Source of the DNA: Marivita sp.
Lineage (GTDB): Bacteria > Pseudomonadota > Alphaproteobacteria > Rhodobacterales > Rhodobacteraceae
NCBI RefSeq assembly: GCF_022763305.1
Contig: NZ_JALEGT010000109.1
Coordinates: forward strand, 1 to 50,130
Direction: 5' to 3'
Length of the DNA: 50,130 nt
Shown here: positions 32,701 to 43,616 of the stretch, piece by piece
Position numbering within the stretch: the stretch's first letter is position 1
How the letters are laid out: every line of letters starts with the position of its first letter
Notes under the pieces: generated by a model
What the model saw: only the letters and a program-made list of their open reading frames with translations
Database searches by the model: none
What the model was told of the DNA's origin: nothing
Program-made: the position numbers and the translations under genes

Positions 32701-33190
32701 CCCCTCGAGGGTACCAGTAGAGGCCAAATCGGACGCTCACCGCCTCCTGCTGCGCGACGATTGGGCAGGCACCGAGATGCGGTTCACCGCACCTCGCGAG
32801 TTTATCTACGCCGACCATGTTGACGAGATGCCACGGGCCTTGGACCGCATGGAACGCGTGCGGACCGCGGGCCAATGGTGCGCGGGCTACGTGAGCTACG
32901 AGACAGGCTGTGGCCTTGATCCGCGCAATACAGTCCCTGCGCGCTGGAGGGACGTCCGCGTGACATCGACTGCGGGGCCATCGAATTCATAGATCCTTCT
33001 GGCCTGGTGCGCGGCAATGTCTCCATCCGTCCGCAACCTCGCCTTCCAAAAGGGCGATGAGGCCATTTTCAAAGTGTGAGGCGGCATCCTGTTCGATTCC
33101 GAGGTTCGCTCGGAATACGACGAATGCCTGCTGAAAGCCCGCTTCGCCTCTGGACCGGATCCAAAGTCTTGCCTGCGCACCGACGTCTGA
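32687..33190 (+). pseudogene. pabB: Decayed aminodeoxychorismate synthase component I (pabB)
   Basis: One continuous frame carries PabB-like N- and C-terminal parts broken by two stops. The first 101 codons (RFTAPREFIYADHVDEMPRAL and GQWCAGYVSYETGCGLDP) match the PabB start and end at TAG 32990-32992. After a short stretch comes FKV-stop-GGILFDSE, where the normal motif is V-G-G-G-I: a Gly codon has become TGA at 33077-33079. Then SEYDECLLKARF, the PabB C-terminus, runs to TGA 33188-33190. Only about 165 of the normal 380-470 codons remain, so the catalytic core is gone. The product would have supplied p-aminobenzoate for folate. Confidence 0.8.
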
Positions 33191-33363
33191 GCCCATAATC
33201 GTATGACGGTGGCTTTCGGCACATGTTAGCGTGCGTCATTCAAATAAGACACCCCGCACACTTGCCCTTAGGTAAGTCGACCCGTAAACACCTCCCAGCC
33301 GACACCACCCGCGTGCGGTCGCGCCCTCCGCGGCGGCCCGAAATAACCTCAGGAACTCCGCTC

Positions 33364-34416
33364 TTGCTCGACCAGATCGCGCTGCGCGCCGAACTCGCCG
33401 ATCACTACGATCTCGCCCCTTCAACCGACATCGCGCTGGCAAATGCTGACATTTTTGCCCGGATGGACCGTGTCGTGACGCCCCCCGACTGGGCAATCTA
33501 TGCGCCCTATGTCGCGGCGATCAACAAGCTCAAGAAAGAGCGGAACGCCGTCATTCTGGCGCATAACTACATGACGCCCGAGATTTACCACGGCATCGCA
33601 GATGTGGTTGGTGACAGCCTGCAACTGGCGATCGAGGCGACCAAGGTCGAAGTCGATGTGATCGTCCAGTGCGGTGTGCATTTCATGGCCGAGACGTCCA
33701 AGATCCTGAACCCCTCCAAGACGGTGCTGATCCCCGACATGGAAGCGGGATGTTCGCTGGCCGAAAGCATCACCGCCGAGGGCATCGCCCAGATGCGCGC
33801 GCAGTACCCCGGTGCGCCCGTTGTCACCTATGTGAACACAACGGCCGAAGTGAAGGCCGCGTCCGACATCTGCTGTACCTCTTCCAACGCGGTGCAGATC
33901 GTGCGCGGGCTGGACAGCGACACGGTCATCATGACGCCCGACAAATATCTGGCACAGAACATCGCCAATCTTGTGCCGGAAAAGAACATTGTCTGGTGGG
34001 ACGGGGCCTGCATCGTGCACGAACAATACACCGCACAGGACCTGAAGGATTTCCGCGAATGGAACCCCGGCACGCGCATCATCGCGCATCCCGAATGCCC
34101 GCCTGACGTGGTGGCCGAGGCGGATTTTTCCGGCTCGACCAGCGGGATCATCGACTATGTGACGCAGCAACGGCCGGAAAAGGCGATGCTGGTGACGGAA
34201 TGTTCGATGGCGTCCAACATCTCGGACGCGCTACCGGAAGTGGATTTCGTCGGGCCCTGCAACATGTGCCCCTACATGAAGAAGATCACGCTGGAAAAGG
34301 TGCTGTGGTCGCTCCACACGATGGAAGGCGCGGTCGAGGTCGACCCACAGGTCGCCGACAAGGCCCGTGTTGCCGTGCAGCGCATGATCGACCTCTCAGC
34401 CAAGATGGCCGGCTAG
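33364..34416 (+). CDS. nadA: Quinolinate synthase NadA
   Basis: NadA condenses iminoaspartate with dihydroxyacetone phosphate to quinolinate using a [4Fe-4S] cluster. Recognised motifs: AVILAHNYMTPEIYHGIADVVGDS, VQCGVHFMAETSKIL (first cluster Cys), CTSSNAV (second), ECSMASNI and GPCNMCPYMKKITLEK (third). The frame is open from 33223, but family proteins begin near LLLDQIALRAELADHYDL, so I choose TTG 33364 (AGGA about 9 bp upstream), giving 350 residues, the normal size. First gene of nadABC. Confidence 0.95.
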   Translation: MLDQIALRAELADHYDLAPSTDIALANADIFARMDRVVTPPDWAIYAPYVAAINKLKKERNAVILAHNYMTPEIYHGIADVVGDSLQLAIEATKVEVDVIVQCGVHFMAETSKILNPSKTVLIPDMEAGCSLAESITAEGIAQMRAQYPGAPVVTYVNTTAEVKAASDICCTSSNAVQIVRGLDSDTVIMTPDKYLAQNIANLVPEKNIVWWDGACIVHEQYTAQDLKDFREWNPGTRIIAHPECPPDVVAEADFSGSTSGIIDYVTQQRPEKAMLVTECSMASNISDALPEVDFVGPCNMCPYMKKITLEKVLWSLHTMEGAVEVDPQVADKARVAVQRMIDLSAKMAG

Positions 34417-34420
34417 GGCG

Positions 34421-35992
34421 ATGTTCCCGATCGAAACGGGTCGTGTCCTTATCGTGGGCGCAGGGCTGGCGGCGCAATATGCCGCGCTGAAACTGGCCCC
34501 GCGGCCCGTGCTGATGATCTCGCCCGAGGCATTGGGAACCGGTGCGTCTTCGGCCTGGGCGCAGGGCGGCGTGGCGGCGGCGATGGATCCGGCGGACAGC
34601 GCCGATGCCCATGCCCGCGATACCGTCACCGCGGGCGCGGGCACGGTCGATCCGGGTGTGGCGGTGTCGGTCACAGCCGAGGCGCGCGATCACATCCTTG
34701 ACCTGACCGGGCTGGGCACGCCCTTTGATCGCACCGCAGACGGCAACTATGTGCTCTCGCGCGAGGCGGCGCATGGCTTCGCCCGTGTGGTGCGTGTGCA
34801 GGGAGATCAGGCCGGGGCCGAGATCATGCGCGCCCTGACCGCACAGGTGCGCGAGGCGGATCATATTCAGGTGCTCGAAGGCGTGATGGCCACGGGGCTT
34901 GAGGTCTCGGGCGGCCGTGTCACCGGCGTGGCCGTCGCCCACTGTGATCAGGGGCAAAGCGCCAGCGTCACCCTGCGCGGCACCGCCGTGTTGCTGGCCG
35001 GGGGCGGATCGGGCGGGCTTTATGCCCTCACGACCAACCCGCCGCGGATCCGGGGGCAGGTGATCGGCATGGCCGCCCGCGCGGGCGCGCAGATCGCCGA
35101 CGCGGAATTCGTGCAGTTCCACCCGACGGCCATGGCCTGCGGGCTGGACCCTGCCCCGCTGGCGACCGAGGCATTGCGCGGCGAAGGGGCCACGCTGGTC
35201 AACCGACGGGGCGAGCGCTTCATGCTGGACGCTCACCCCGACGCCGAACTGGCCCCGCGCGACATCGTCGCCCGCGCAGTCTATGCCCAGACGCAGGCAG
35301 GGCTGGCCCCGGCACTGGACACCCGCACCGCCCTTGGCGCAAAGATCCTCAGCGATTTCCCAGCCGTCGCCGCCGCCTGCCAGCAGGCCGGGCTGGACCC
35401 GGTGACCCAAGTGATCCCCGTGGCCGCCGCCGCGCATTACCACATGGGCGGCGTGGCGACGGATGCAGACGGGGCCAGCACCCTGCCCGGCCTTTGGGCC
35501 TGTGGAGAGGTCGCCTCGACCGGGTTGCATGGCGCGAACCGTCTGGCCTCGAACGGGCTGCTCGAGGCGCTGGTCTATGGCCGCCGCTGTGCGCTGGCGA
35601 TCGACGCGGCCCTGCCCGCGCCCACGGTTGCCGCACCCGTCACCCTGCCCGACCTTCCCGCCGCCGAAACGCCCGACCCCGCGCTGGTCGCCCGGCTGCG
35701 ACAGGCGATGACCGATGGCGCGGGCGTGATCCGTACCGCAGATGGCCTGAACCGGACGCTGACCGAGATCGCCGCGATCGAAGCCGCGCAACCCGCTTGC
35801 GACGCGCTTCTCAACATGACGGCCACCGCCACGCTGATCGCCGCCGCCGCGCTGTTGCGCCGCGAAAGCCGGGGCGCGCATTTCCGGTCGGACTTTCCCC
35901 ACCCCGATGGCGCAACCGGCATACGGTCGCTGATGACCCTGACCGACGCGTTGGCGATCCGCGCGACCATGACCCGAAAGGAACCGGCATGA
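34421..35992 (+). CDS. nadB: L-aspartate oxidase NadB
   Basis: The protein has 523 residues. It oxidises aspartate to iminoaspartate for NadA. The N-terminal FAD site is VLIVGAGLAAQYAAL. Then come TGASSAWAQGGVAAAM, the active-site stretch AEFVQFHPTA, ERFMLDAHP, HYHMGGVATD and the FAD-binding GLHGANRLASNGLLEALVYG. All are intact. It starts 4 bp after the nadA stop and overlaps nadC by 4 bp. The codon use is strongly GC-biased, like the neighbouring nad and pan genes. Confidence 0.97.
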   Translation: MFPIETGRVLIVGAGLAAQYAALKLAPRPVLMISPEALGTGASSAWAQGGVAAAMDPADSADAHARDTVTAGAGTVDPGVAVSVTAEARDHILDLTGLGTPFDRTADGNYVLSREAAHGFARVVRVQGDQAGAEIMRALTAQVREADHIQVLEGVMATGLEVSGGRVTGVAVAHCDQGQSASVTLRGTAVLLAGGGSGGLYALTTNPPRIRGQVIGMAARAGAQIADAEFVQFHPTAMACGLDPAPLATEALRGEGATLVNRRGERFMLDAHPDAELAPRDIVARAVYAQTQAGLAPALDTRTALGAKILSDFPAVAAACQQAGLDPVTQVIPVAAAAHYHMGGVATDADGASTLPGLWACGEVASTGLHGANRLASNGLLEALVYGRRCALAIDAALPAPTVAAPVTLPDLPAAETPDPALVARLRQAMTDGAGVIRTADGLNRTLTEIAAIEAAQPACDALLNMTATATLIAAAALLRRESRGAHFRSDFPHPDGATGIRSLMTLTDALAIRATMTRKEPA

Positions 35993-36849
35993 ACCAGAGC
36001 GCAACAATGCCCCCCCTGCCCGACCTGATCCTTGAACCGCTGGTCCGCGCCGCGCTGATCGAGGATCTGGGCACCTACGGCGACATCACCACCCGCACCG
36101 TCATTCCTGCCGGCACCACCTATGCCGCGCGGCTGAATGCCCGCGAACCGGGCGTGGTTTCGGGTCTGCAAATGGCCGCGCTTGCGTTCCGGCTGGTCGA
36201 TCCCGCGCTGCAGATCACCACGCACAAGGTCGATGGCGACGTGATCGCGCCGGGCGACCTGCTGATGGAGATCACGGGCGACGCGGCCTCGATCCTGTCG
36301 GGCGAACGGGTCGCGCTGAACTTTGCCGGGCGCATGTCCGGCATCGCCACGCTGACCGCCGCCTTCGTGGCCGAAACGCGCGGCACCGACGCCCGCGTGA
36401 CCTGCACCCGAAAGACGACCCCCGGCCTGCGTATCGTGGAAAAACAGGCCGTTCTGCATGGCGGCGGGTTCAACCATCGCTTCGGCCTGTCCGACGCGAT
36501 CCTGATCAAGGACAACCACATCGCGGCCGCCGGTGGCATCCGCCCCGTGCTGCAATCGGTCAAGGCGCGGGCATCCCACATGATCCGCTGCGAGATCGAG
36601 GTCGACCGCCTGGACCAGCTGGCCGAGGTCCTGGACGAGGGTGGCGCAGACGTTGTTCTGCTGGACAACATGGACACGTCAATGCTGGCGAAGGCGGTGG
36701 ACATGACCGCCCGTCAGGTGGTGCTGGAGGCCTCGGGCAACATGAAGCTGGACCGCATCGCCGAGGTCGCGGCGACGGGCGTGGACTATATTTCCTCTGG
36801 CGCACTGACCCATTCGGCGCAGATCCTGGACCTTGGGCTGGACTTCTGA
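35989..36849 (+). CDS. nadC: Nicotinate-nucleotide pyrophosphorylase (carboxylating) NadC
   Basis: The protein has 286 residues from the ATG at 35989. It turns quinolinate and PRPP into nicotinate mononucleotide, completing the de novo branch with NadA and NadB. Motifs: EDLGTYGDITTRTV, SGIATLTAAFV, CTRKTTPGLRIVEKQAVLHGGG, NHRFGLSDAILIKDNHI and IEVDRLDQLAEVLDEGGADVVLLDNM. Length and active-site residues are normal. A 124-bp gap separates it from panB. Confidence 0.96.
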   Translation: MNQSATMPPLPDLILEPLVRAALIEDLGTYGDITTRTVIPAGTTYAARLNAREPGVVSGLQMAALAFRLVDPALQITTHKVDGDVIAPGDLLMEITGDAASILSGERVALNFAGRMSGIATLTAAFVAETRGTDARVTCTRKTTPGLRIVEKQAVLHGGGFNHRFGLSDAILIKDNHIAAAGGIRPVLQSVKARASHMIRCEIEVDRLDQLAEVLDEGGADVVLLDNMDTSMLAKAVDMTARQVVLEASGNMKLDRIAEVAATGVDYISSGALTHSAQILDLGLDF

Positions 36850-36895
36850 ATCGGCAATCTACCGCGCACAGATATGACTTTTTCGTATATACAAA

Positions 36896-36910
36896 CGCAA
36901 TATTATTGCG
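36896..36910. promoter_or_regulatory. 15-bp palindrome upstream of panBC, overlapping a likely -10 box
   Basis: CGCAATA-T-TATTGCG is a perfect 7-bp inverted repeat around one base. TATTAT (36901-36906) within it would make a good -10 box for panB, although the matching -35 region is weak (TTTTTC near 36879). The 12-mer CAATATTATTGC recurs at 21894-21905, next to the promoter of the mobilisation operon. Confidence 0.4.
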
Positions 36911-36973
36911 CTGCACTTGCGAAAAGAGCCCCAAGCAGGTATCCCCTCGGAAGCCTGTCTGAGGAGGACCGAC

Positions 36974-37801
36974 ATGAGCCAATCCGCCCCGCAACGCAGC
37001 CTGACCGCGTCCGACATTCGTGCGCGCAAGGGGGCCGATCCGCTGGTCTGCCTGACGGCCTATACGACCCCCGTGGCCCAGCTGGCAGATGCGGACTGTG
37101 ATCTGGTTCTGGTCGGTGACAGCGTCGGCATGGTGCTGCACGGGCTGCCCTCGACCCTTGATGTCACGATGGAGATGATGGTCATGCACGGCCGCGCCGT
37201 CGCCCGCGGGCTGAACCGCGCGCTGATGGTCGTCGACATGCCCTTTGGCAGTTACGAGGAAAGCCCGGCCCAGGCCTTCCGCAACGCCGCGCGGCTGATG
37301 GCCGAAACCGGGGCCGGTGCGGTCAAGCTGGAAGGTGGCGCGCATATGGAAGACACGATCCGTTTCATCGTCGAACGCGGCATCCCGGTCATGGCGCATA
37401 TCGGTCTGACACCTCAGGCGGTGAACGCGCTTGGCGGCTACAAGGTGCAGGGGCGCGGCGCGGATGCGGACCGGATCCTGGAAGACGCCCGTGCGGTGAC
37501 CCGCGCCGGGGCGTTCTCGGTCGTGCTGGAAAAGGTGCCCGCCGCTCTGGCGGATCAGATCACCGCGGGTATCGACATTCCCACGGTCGGCATCGGGGCC
37601 TCTTCAGGCTGTGACGGACAGATCCTGGTGATCGACGACATGCTGGGCCTTTTCGATGCCTTCAAGCCGAAGTTCGTCAAGCGCTATGGCGATCTTGCCA
37701 GCGACGCCCGCACCGCCATCCGCACCTACGCCCAGGAGGTTCGCGCACGCAGCTTCCCGGCCCCCGAACATGTCTTTTCGCAGGAGGAACCAGGCACATG
37801 A
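36974..37801 (+). CDS. panB: 3-methyl-2-oxobutanoate hydroxymethyltransferase PanB
   Basis: The protein has 275 residues from the ATG at 36974 (GAGGAGG upstream). It adds a hydroxymethyl group from methylene-THF to ketoisovalerate, the first step to pantoate. The metal-binding and active-site motifs are present: [58 protein letters not shown] and [24 protein letters not shown]. It overlaps panC by 4 bp. PanE or another ketopantoate reductase is not in the window. Confidence 0.97.
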   Translation: MSQSAPQRSLTASDIRARKGADPLVCLTAYTTPVAQLADADCDLVLVGDSVGMVLHGLPSTLDVTMEMMVMHGRAVARGLNRALMVVDMPFGSYEESPAQAFRNAARLMAETGAGAVKLEGGAHMEDTIRFIVERGIPVMAHIGLTPQAVNALGGYKVQGRGADADRILEDARAVTRAGAFSVVLEKVPAALADQITAGIDIPTVGIGASSGCDGQILVIDDMLGLFDAFKPKFVKRYGDLASDARTAIRTYAQEVRARSFPAPEHVFSQEEPGT

Positions 37802-38685
37802 AGATCATCCGCACCAAGGCCGAGCTGCGCGCCCTCACGCAAAGCTGGCGTCGCGCCGGGGACAGCATCGGCGTGGTGCCGACCATGGGCGCGCTGCATG
37901 CCGGTCATCTGAGCCTGGTCGACCGCGCCTGCGACGAGAATGACCGCGTGATCGTGACGCTTTTCGTGAACCCCAGGCAGTTCAACAGCCCCGAGGATCT
38001 TGCGAAATACCCCCGGACCGAAGACAGCGATGCCGAAAAGCTGACGCCCTATGGCGCGGATGTCCTTTATGTGCCCGACGGCCCGCAGATGTATCCCGAC
38101 GGCTTTGCCACGACGATTTCGGTGACCGGTGTCAGCGCGGGCCTGTGCGGCGGGGCGCGGCCCGGGCATTTCGACGGCGTGGCCACGGTGGTGACCAAGC
38201 TTTTCCTGCAATGCGATGCCGACCGCGCGTATTTCGGTGAAAAGGATTACCAGCAACTTCAGGTGGTGATCCGGCTGGCCGAGGATCTGGATCTGAAGAC
38301 CGAGATCGTCGGCTGTCCGACCGTGCGCGAGGACGACGGCCTCGCCATGTCGTCGCGCAACCTCCGGCTCGGGCCCGGGCCACGCGAAATTGCGCCGGTG
38401 ATCGCCCAGGTCCTGGACGACGCCGCGCGTGTCATCTCCCGCGGCGGACAAGTCGCGCAGGCCCTCGATAACGCCAGGGCGGCGCTGCTCACTGCCGGGT
38501 TCGACACGATCGACTACCTGGAGTTGCGCAGCGATCCCGACCTCAAGCTGATGAACAGGGCAGACCGCCCCGGTCGCCTCTTCCTGGCCGCCTGGCTCGA
38601 TGGCGTGCGCCTGATCGACAATGTCCCTGTCGCGGGTCTCGCAAGCGTCCCGGCTCCCGAAGATCACCCGCTCGAGCCGGCCTGA
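37798..38685 (+). CDS. panC: Pantothenate synthetase PanC
   Basis: The protein has 295 residues. It joins pantoate and beta-alanine with ATP. Family motifs: [76 protein letters not shown] and [10 protein letters not shown], all intact. It is coupled to panB by the ATGA overlap. It ends 16 bp before the convergent HPP/CBS gene, leaving no room for a separate terminator. Confidence 0.97.
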   Translation: MKIIRTKAELRALTQSWRRAGDSIGVVPTMGALHAGHLSLVDRACDENDRVIVTLFVNPRQFNSPEDLAKYPRTEDSDAEKLTPYGADVLYVPDGPQMYPDGFATTISVTGVSAGLCGGARPGHFDGVATVVTKLFLQCDADRAYFGEKDYQQLQVVIRLAEDLDLKTEIVGCPTVREDDGLAMSSRNLRLGPGPREIAPVIAQVLDDAARVISRGGQVAQALDNARAALLTAGFDTIDYLELRSDPDLKLMNRADRPGRLFLAAWLDGVRLIDNVPVAGLASVPAPEDHPLEPA

Positions 38686-38701
38686 CCCGGGCCGCCGCCT
38701 C

Positions 38702-39853
38702 TCAGTCCTGGGCTCGCAAACCGGACCGCGCGAGGGCGGCGATGAGATCCGTCCTGGTGACGATGCCGACGATCCGGCCCTTTTCAAGGACCGGCACCGC
38801 ATCGACATCACCATCGGCCATCATCGGCAGGAGCACTCCGACCGGAGTCGCCGGTACCGCCCGAGGCCCGGCGACGCTCATGATGTCCTTGGCTCGGACC
38901 GGCTGCGTACGATCCTGGTCGATCAGGCGCCGAAACGCCGCGAGATAGCCACGGTCGAGCCGAAGCGCATCCTCGCGCGCTCGGTCGATCAGGTGAATCT
39001 GGAAGATCACGCCAAGATAATGCCCCTCGACCCCGGTCACCGGAAGCGATGTGAAGCGATGATGTCTGAACAGGTCCGCAATCTTTGACAGCGGAGTGTC
39101 TGGGCCAATGGTCACCAGATTACGCGACATGACGTCGGTCGCGAGAAGCGGACCTGTCCGGTGCGCGGCGGCCTGCAACTCGGCCGCGCCGATCAACCGC
39201 GCCAGGTCTTCGACACCCAGATTGAACGACTGGCGATACCGGTCCAGCAGCTCTTTCAGTTCTTCTCGGGACAGCCCGATGCGCTTGGCGGGATCGGGAT
39301 CTTCGGTGCGGTGGCGACTTGGCTCATCGAACTGGCGGAATGGATATCTGCGCCCCGTGAGCCGGGCGTAGATCGCAGCACAGACGACCAGCGCGAGGGT
39401 GCCTGTGGCGACGGGCGCGATCGCGAACCAGAGTCCAAGTCGCTCGACCGCCTCCGGGCTCATCGCCGCTGTCATGGCGACCGCACCCGCCGGGGGATGG
39501 ATCGCGCGACACAGGATGCCGACCGTAATCGTCAGCCCGACCGCAAGGGCGATCCGCAGGACAGGGTCAGCGACCGCGGAACAGACCACCACACCGACCA
39601 GTGCCGCGAGAGTGTTGCCCACCACCGCCGACCACGGCTGCGCCAACGGGCTGTTGGGCATTGCGAACAGCAGAACCGACGTCGCACCGAACGGGGCAAT
39701 CAGGTAAAGGCCGAGCGTCAGGTCGACCACGGGCGACAACAGGAATGCGCCCGTCACCCCAAGCCCGATCAGGGCGCCGATCCCGGCGCGAAGGGCCTCG
39801 GCTGGCGAGGGGCGGCCAATAACCGGGCCAAGCGAACGGAACAGGGACTCCAT
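38702..39853 (-). CDS. HPP-family membrane protein fused to tandem CBS domains
   Basis: The protein has 383 residues from the ATG at 39853. The N-terminal half (about 20-180) is an HPP-type domain with four membrane helices and the signature AIHPPAGAVAM. The C-terminal half has two CBS domains: VMSRNLVTIGPDTPLSKIADLFRHHRFTSLPVTGVEG and AKDIMSVAGPRAVPATPVGVLLPMMADGDVDAVPVLEKGRIVGIVTRTDLIAAL. CBS pairs sense adenylates. HPP proteins have been linked to nitrite or small-anion movement. It lies between the pan and thi genes and has no evident functional link to them. Confidence 0.88.
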   Translation of the reverse strand: MESLFRSLGPVIGRPSPAEALRAGIGALIGLGVTGAFLLSPVVDLTLGLYLIAPFGATSVLLFAMPNSPLAQPWSAVVGNTLAALVGVVVCSAVADPVLRIALAVGLTITVGILCRAIHPPAGAVAMTAAMSPEAVERLGLWFAIAPVATGTLALVVCAAIYARLTGRRYPFRQFDEPSRHRTEDPDPAKRIGLSREELKELLDRYRQSFNLGVEDLARLIGAAELQAAAHRTGPLLATDVMSRNLVTIGPDTPLSKIADLFRHHRFTSLPVTGVEGHYLGVIFQIHLIDRAREDALRLDRGYLAAFRRLIDQDRTQPVRAKDIMSVAGPRAVPATPVGVLLPMMADGDVDAVPVLEKGRIVGIVTRTDLIAALARSGLRAQD

Positions 39854-39957
39854 GACTGCTGCCTTGTCTGTTTTGCCTAAAGTTTCAGCAAGCGACGGCA
39901 GGCGCAAGCACATCCGCCCGGCATTGAACCGGGCGCTCAGCCTGATAAGCTGCCGCT

Positions 39958-40055
39958 CACCTAGGGGTGTCCCGACAAGGGGCTGAGATATCGCTGGCGA
40001 TTGCAGCGCGGTGACCCTTTGAACCTGATCCGGATCATGCCGGCGAAGGGACAGG
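39958..40055 (+). ncRNA. TPP riboswitch (THI element) upstream of nudix-thiD
   Basis: The conserved THI-box pieces occur in order: AGGGGTGT, GGCTGAGAT, GTGACCC, TTGAACCTGATC, CGGATCATGCCGGCG and AAGGGACAG. They fold into the five-stem TPP aptamer. The downstream gene starts at 40104, so the expression platform is only about 50 nt and likely works by hiding the ribosome site (GAGG at 40094). High TPP should lower expression of the nudix and thiD genes. Confidence 0.95.
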
Positions 40056-40103
40056 ATCGCAGCGCTCTCTTGCCCTTGCCGGCCTCAGCATGACGAGGCC
40101 GCC

Positions 40104-40553
40104 TTGCCATATCAACCGACAGACCCACGCCCGATCCCGGCGGCCATCGCCGTAGTCGTGCGCGACACCCAGGTGCTTCTCGTGCGTCGCGCCAATCCGC
40201 CCGATGCGGGCCTTTGGGGATTTCCCGGCGGCAGGATTGACCCGGGCGAACCCCTGTTCGACGCAGCCATCCGCGAACTGGCCGAGGAGACCGGCGTTTC
40301 CGCAGACCCGCTGCGGGTGATCACGGCGCTCGACGCCTTTGATCACGACGGCACCGGCACCTTGCGCCGCCATTTCATCCTGGTCGCCGTCCTGTGCCGC
40401 TGGACCGCCGGAGACCCGATTGCCGCAGATGACGCGCTCGAGGCCCGCTGGATCGAGATCACGGCGCTGAAGGAAGGCCACCTCCCGCTCAGCCGCGATG
40501 TGGCCGAGCTTGCGGATCACGCGGCCGCCCTGATGGCAGAGGTGCCGGCATGA
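40104..40553 (+). CDS. Nudix hydrolase in the TPP-regulated operon
   Basis: The protein has 149 residues from TTG 40104, with GAGG 7 bp upstream. The Nudix box is complete (residues 47-69, GGRIDPGE...REL.EETGV) and there is an N-terminal strand IAVVVRDTQVLLVRRANPP. The TPP riboswitch and the 4-bp overlap with thiD link it to thiamine metabolism. It could hydrolyse HMP-PP, TPP or a damaged analogue, as E. coli NudJ does in vitro, but the substrate is inference. The HMP transporters normal at this place are absent. Confidence 0.85.
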   Translation: MPYQPTDPRPIPAAIAVVVRDTQVLLVRRANPPDAGLWGFPGGRIDPGEPLFDAAIRELAEETGVSADPLRVITALDAFDHDGTGTLRRHFILVAVLCRWTAGDPIAADDALEARWIEITALKEGHLPLSRDVAELADHAAALMAEVPA

Positions 40554-41356
40554 TCCCCAATGTTCTGAGCATTGCAGGCACCGATCCCTCGGGCGGCGCG
40601 GGTATTCAGGCCGATATCAAGACCTTCTCCGCGCTTGGCACCTATGCCTGTTCGGTCGTCATCGCCGTGGTTGCGCAGAACACCTGCGGCGTGCGGTCGT
40701 TTCAGGCGCTCGATCCCGCTTTCGTGGCCGACCAGATCGACGCGGTCTTCGACGACGTGCGCATCGACGCGGTGAAGATCGGCATGATCGCCAACGCCGG
40801 GATCGACCGCGCGGTGTCCGACCGGCTGCGCCATCACGCGGCGCGCAACATCGTGCTGGACCCGGTGATGGTGGCGAAAAGCGGTCATGCCCTTCTGGAC
40901 CCGCCGGCGGTTTCGGCACTGCGCGAGGCGCTGGTGCCTCTGGCAGCAGTCATCACACCGAACCTGCCCGAGGCCGCCGTCCTGCTGAACCGTCCCGACG
41001 ACTGGACCGCCGTGACCATGACCGCCGCCCTGCCTGAACTCCTGTCTCTCGGGTCCGACTACGTTCTGCTCAAGGGCGGGCACCTGTCGGGCGCGGACAG
41101 TACCGACCTGCTGGCCGGCCCCGAAGGTACGCAGACGCTGCGCGCGCCCCGTATCACCACGACCAACGATCACGGCACGGGCTGTACCTTGTCCTCGGCC
41201 ATTGCCGCGCTGTTGCCCTATCACGACATGCCCGGGGCCGTGACCCGCGCCAAGGCTTATCTGCATGCCGCGCTGGCCCAAAGCGATGCACTGGACGTGG
41301 GTCACGGACACGGGCCGGTGCATCATTTCCACGCACTCTGGGCGTCAGACGGTTAG
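40550..41356 (+). CDS. thiD: Hydroxymethylpyrimidine/phosphomethylpyrimidine kinase ThiD
   Basis: The protein has 268 residues. It phosphorylates HMP twice to HMP-PP for thiamine phosphate synthesis. Motifs: SIAGTDPSGGAGIQADIKTFSALGTYACSV, VKIGMIAN, DPVMVAKSG, TPNLPEAAVLL, LLKGGHLSG and the anion-hole DHGTGCTLSSAIAA. Normal length. It can act on salvaged HMP, important here because ThiC is defective. Its end overlaps the convergent thiE end by 12 bp. Confidence 0.96.
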   Translation: MIPNVLSIAGTDPSGGAGIQADIKTFSALGTYACSVVIAVVAQNTCGVRSFQALDPAFVADQIDAVFDDVRIDAVKIGMIANAGIDRAVSDRLRHHAARNIVLDPVMVAKSGHALLDPPAVSALREALVPLAAVITPNLPEAAVLLNRPDDWTAVTMTAALPELLSLGSDYVLLKGGHLSGADSTDLLAGPEGTQTLRAPRITTTNDHGTGCTLSSAIAALLPYHDMPGAVTRAKAYLHAALAQSDALDVGHGHGPVHHFHALWASDG

Positions 41357-41979
41357 CGCGTCGATCCTGTCCCTCAGGGCGCGGGCGGCGGCCTTGGGGT
41401 CGGGCTGGCCGCAGATGGCAGAAACCACGGCGACGCCCTGCGCCCCGGCCTTCAGGACCTGCGCCACGTGCTCGGCCTTCAGCCCGCCGATCGCCACGGC
41501 GGGCACCGGGCTGGCCGCAACCTGCGCCGCCAGCCCGTCAAAGCCCACGGGGGCCTTGTGATCCGGCTTGGAAGGCGTGGCAAAGACCGGCCCGGCCCCG
41601 ATGTAATCGACCAGCGCCGGATCGACCGATGCCGCCAGCGCCGGCGTCTCGACCGAGAAACCCAGCACCATCGTCGCACCGATCCGGGCGCGGGCCTCGG
41701 CCACGGCCATGTCGCCCTGGCCGATGTGCAGCCCGTCTGCGCCAATCGCAATGGCGGCCTCCACGTCGTCATTCACGATCAGCACCGCGCCGGTCCCCGC
41801 CAGCGCCGCCTTCAGCATGCGGCCCGTCTCGATCATCCGTTCCGTATCGGCCGCTTTGTCCCGCAGCTGCACCACCGTCGCCCCGCCCGCCACAGCGGCG
41901 CGGGCCGTGGCGATCACGCCGACCCCGGCGCAGAGGCCGGGATCGAGCACGAGGTAAAGCGAGAGGTCGGGGCAGCACC

Positions 41980-41983
<4 letters not shown>
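41345..41983 (-). CDS. thiE: Thiamine-phosphate synthase ThiE
   Basis: The protein has 212 residues from GTG 41983, overlapping the thiM stop. It joins HMP-PP and HET-P (thiazole phosphate). Motifs: VVQLRDKAADTERMI, LIVNDDVEAAIAIGADGLHIGQGD, VLGFSVETPA, VDYIGAGPVFATPSKPDHKAPVGFDGL and VPAVAIGGLKAEHVAQVLKAGAQGVAVVSAI. These cover the diphosphate and thiazole sites. It is the last gene of the TPP-regulated minus-strand operon. Confidence 0.95.
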
Positions 41984-43474
<1,491 letters not shown>

Positions 43475-43616
43475 TGAGTGCCCGCAGGCTGTTCTGGGCG
43501 CGCGCAAATGTCAACGCACGATAAGAGGGGCCATTATCGTTACCGCTCCAGCGGATGATTTCGGCGGGGCGATCCATCTGTGCTGAACTGGCTGAACTCA
43601 ACCAAAGGAGTTCAGC

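Noticed and set aside
33282-33292. CTTAGGTAAG near nadA as a NadQ/NrtR-type operator
   Set aside because: Arms are only 4 bp, no repressor gene is adjacent, and I know no matching consensus.
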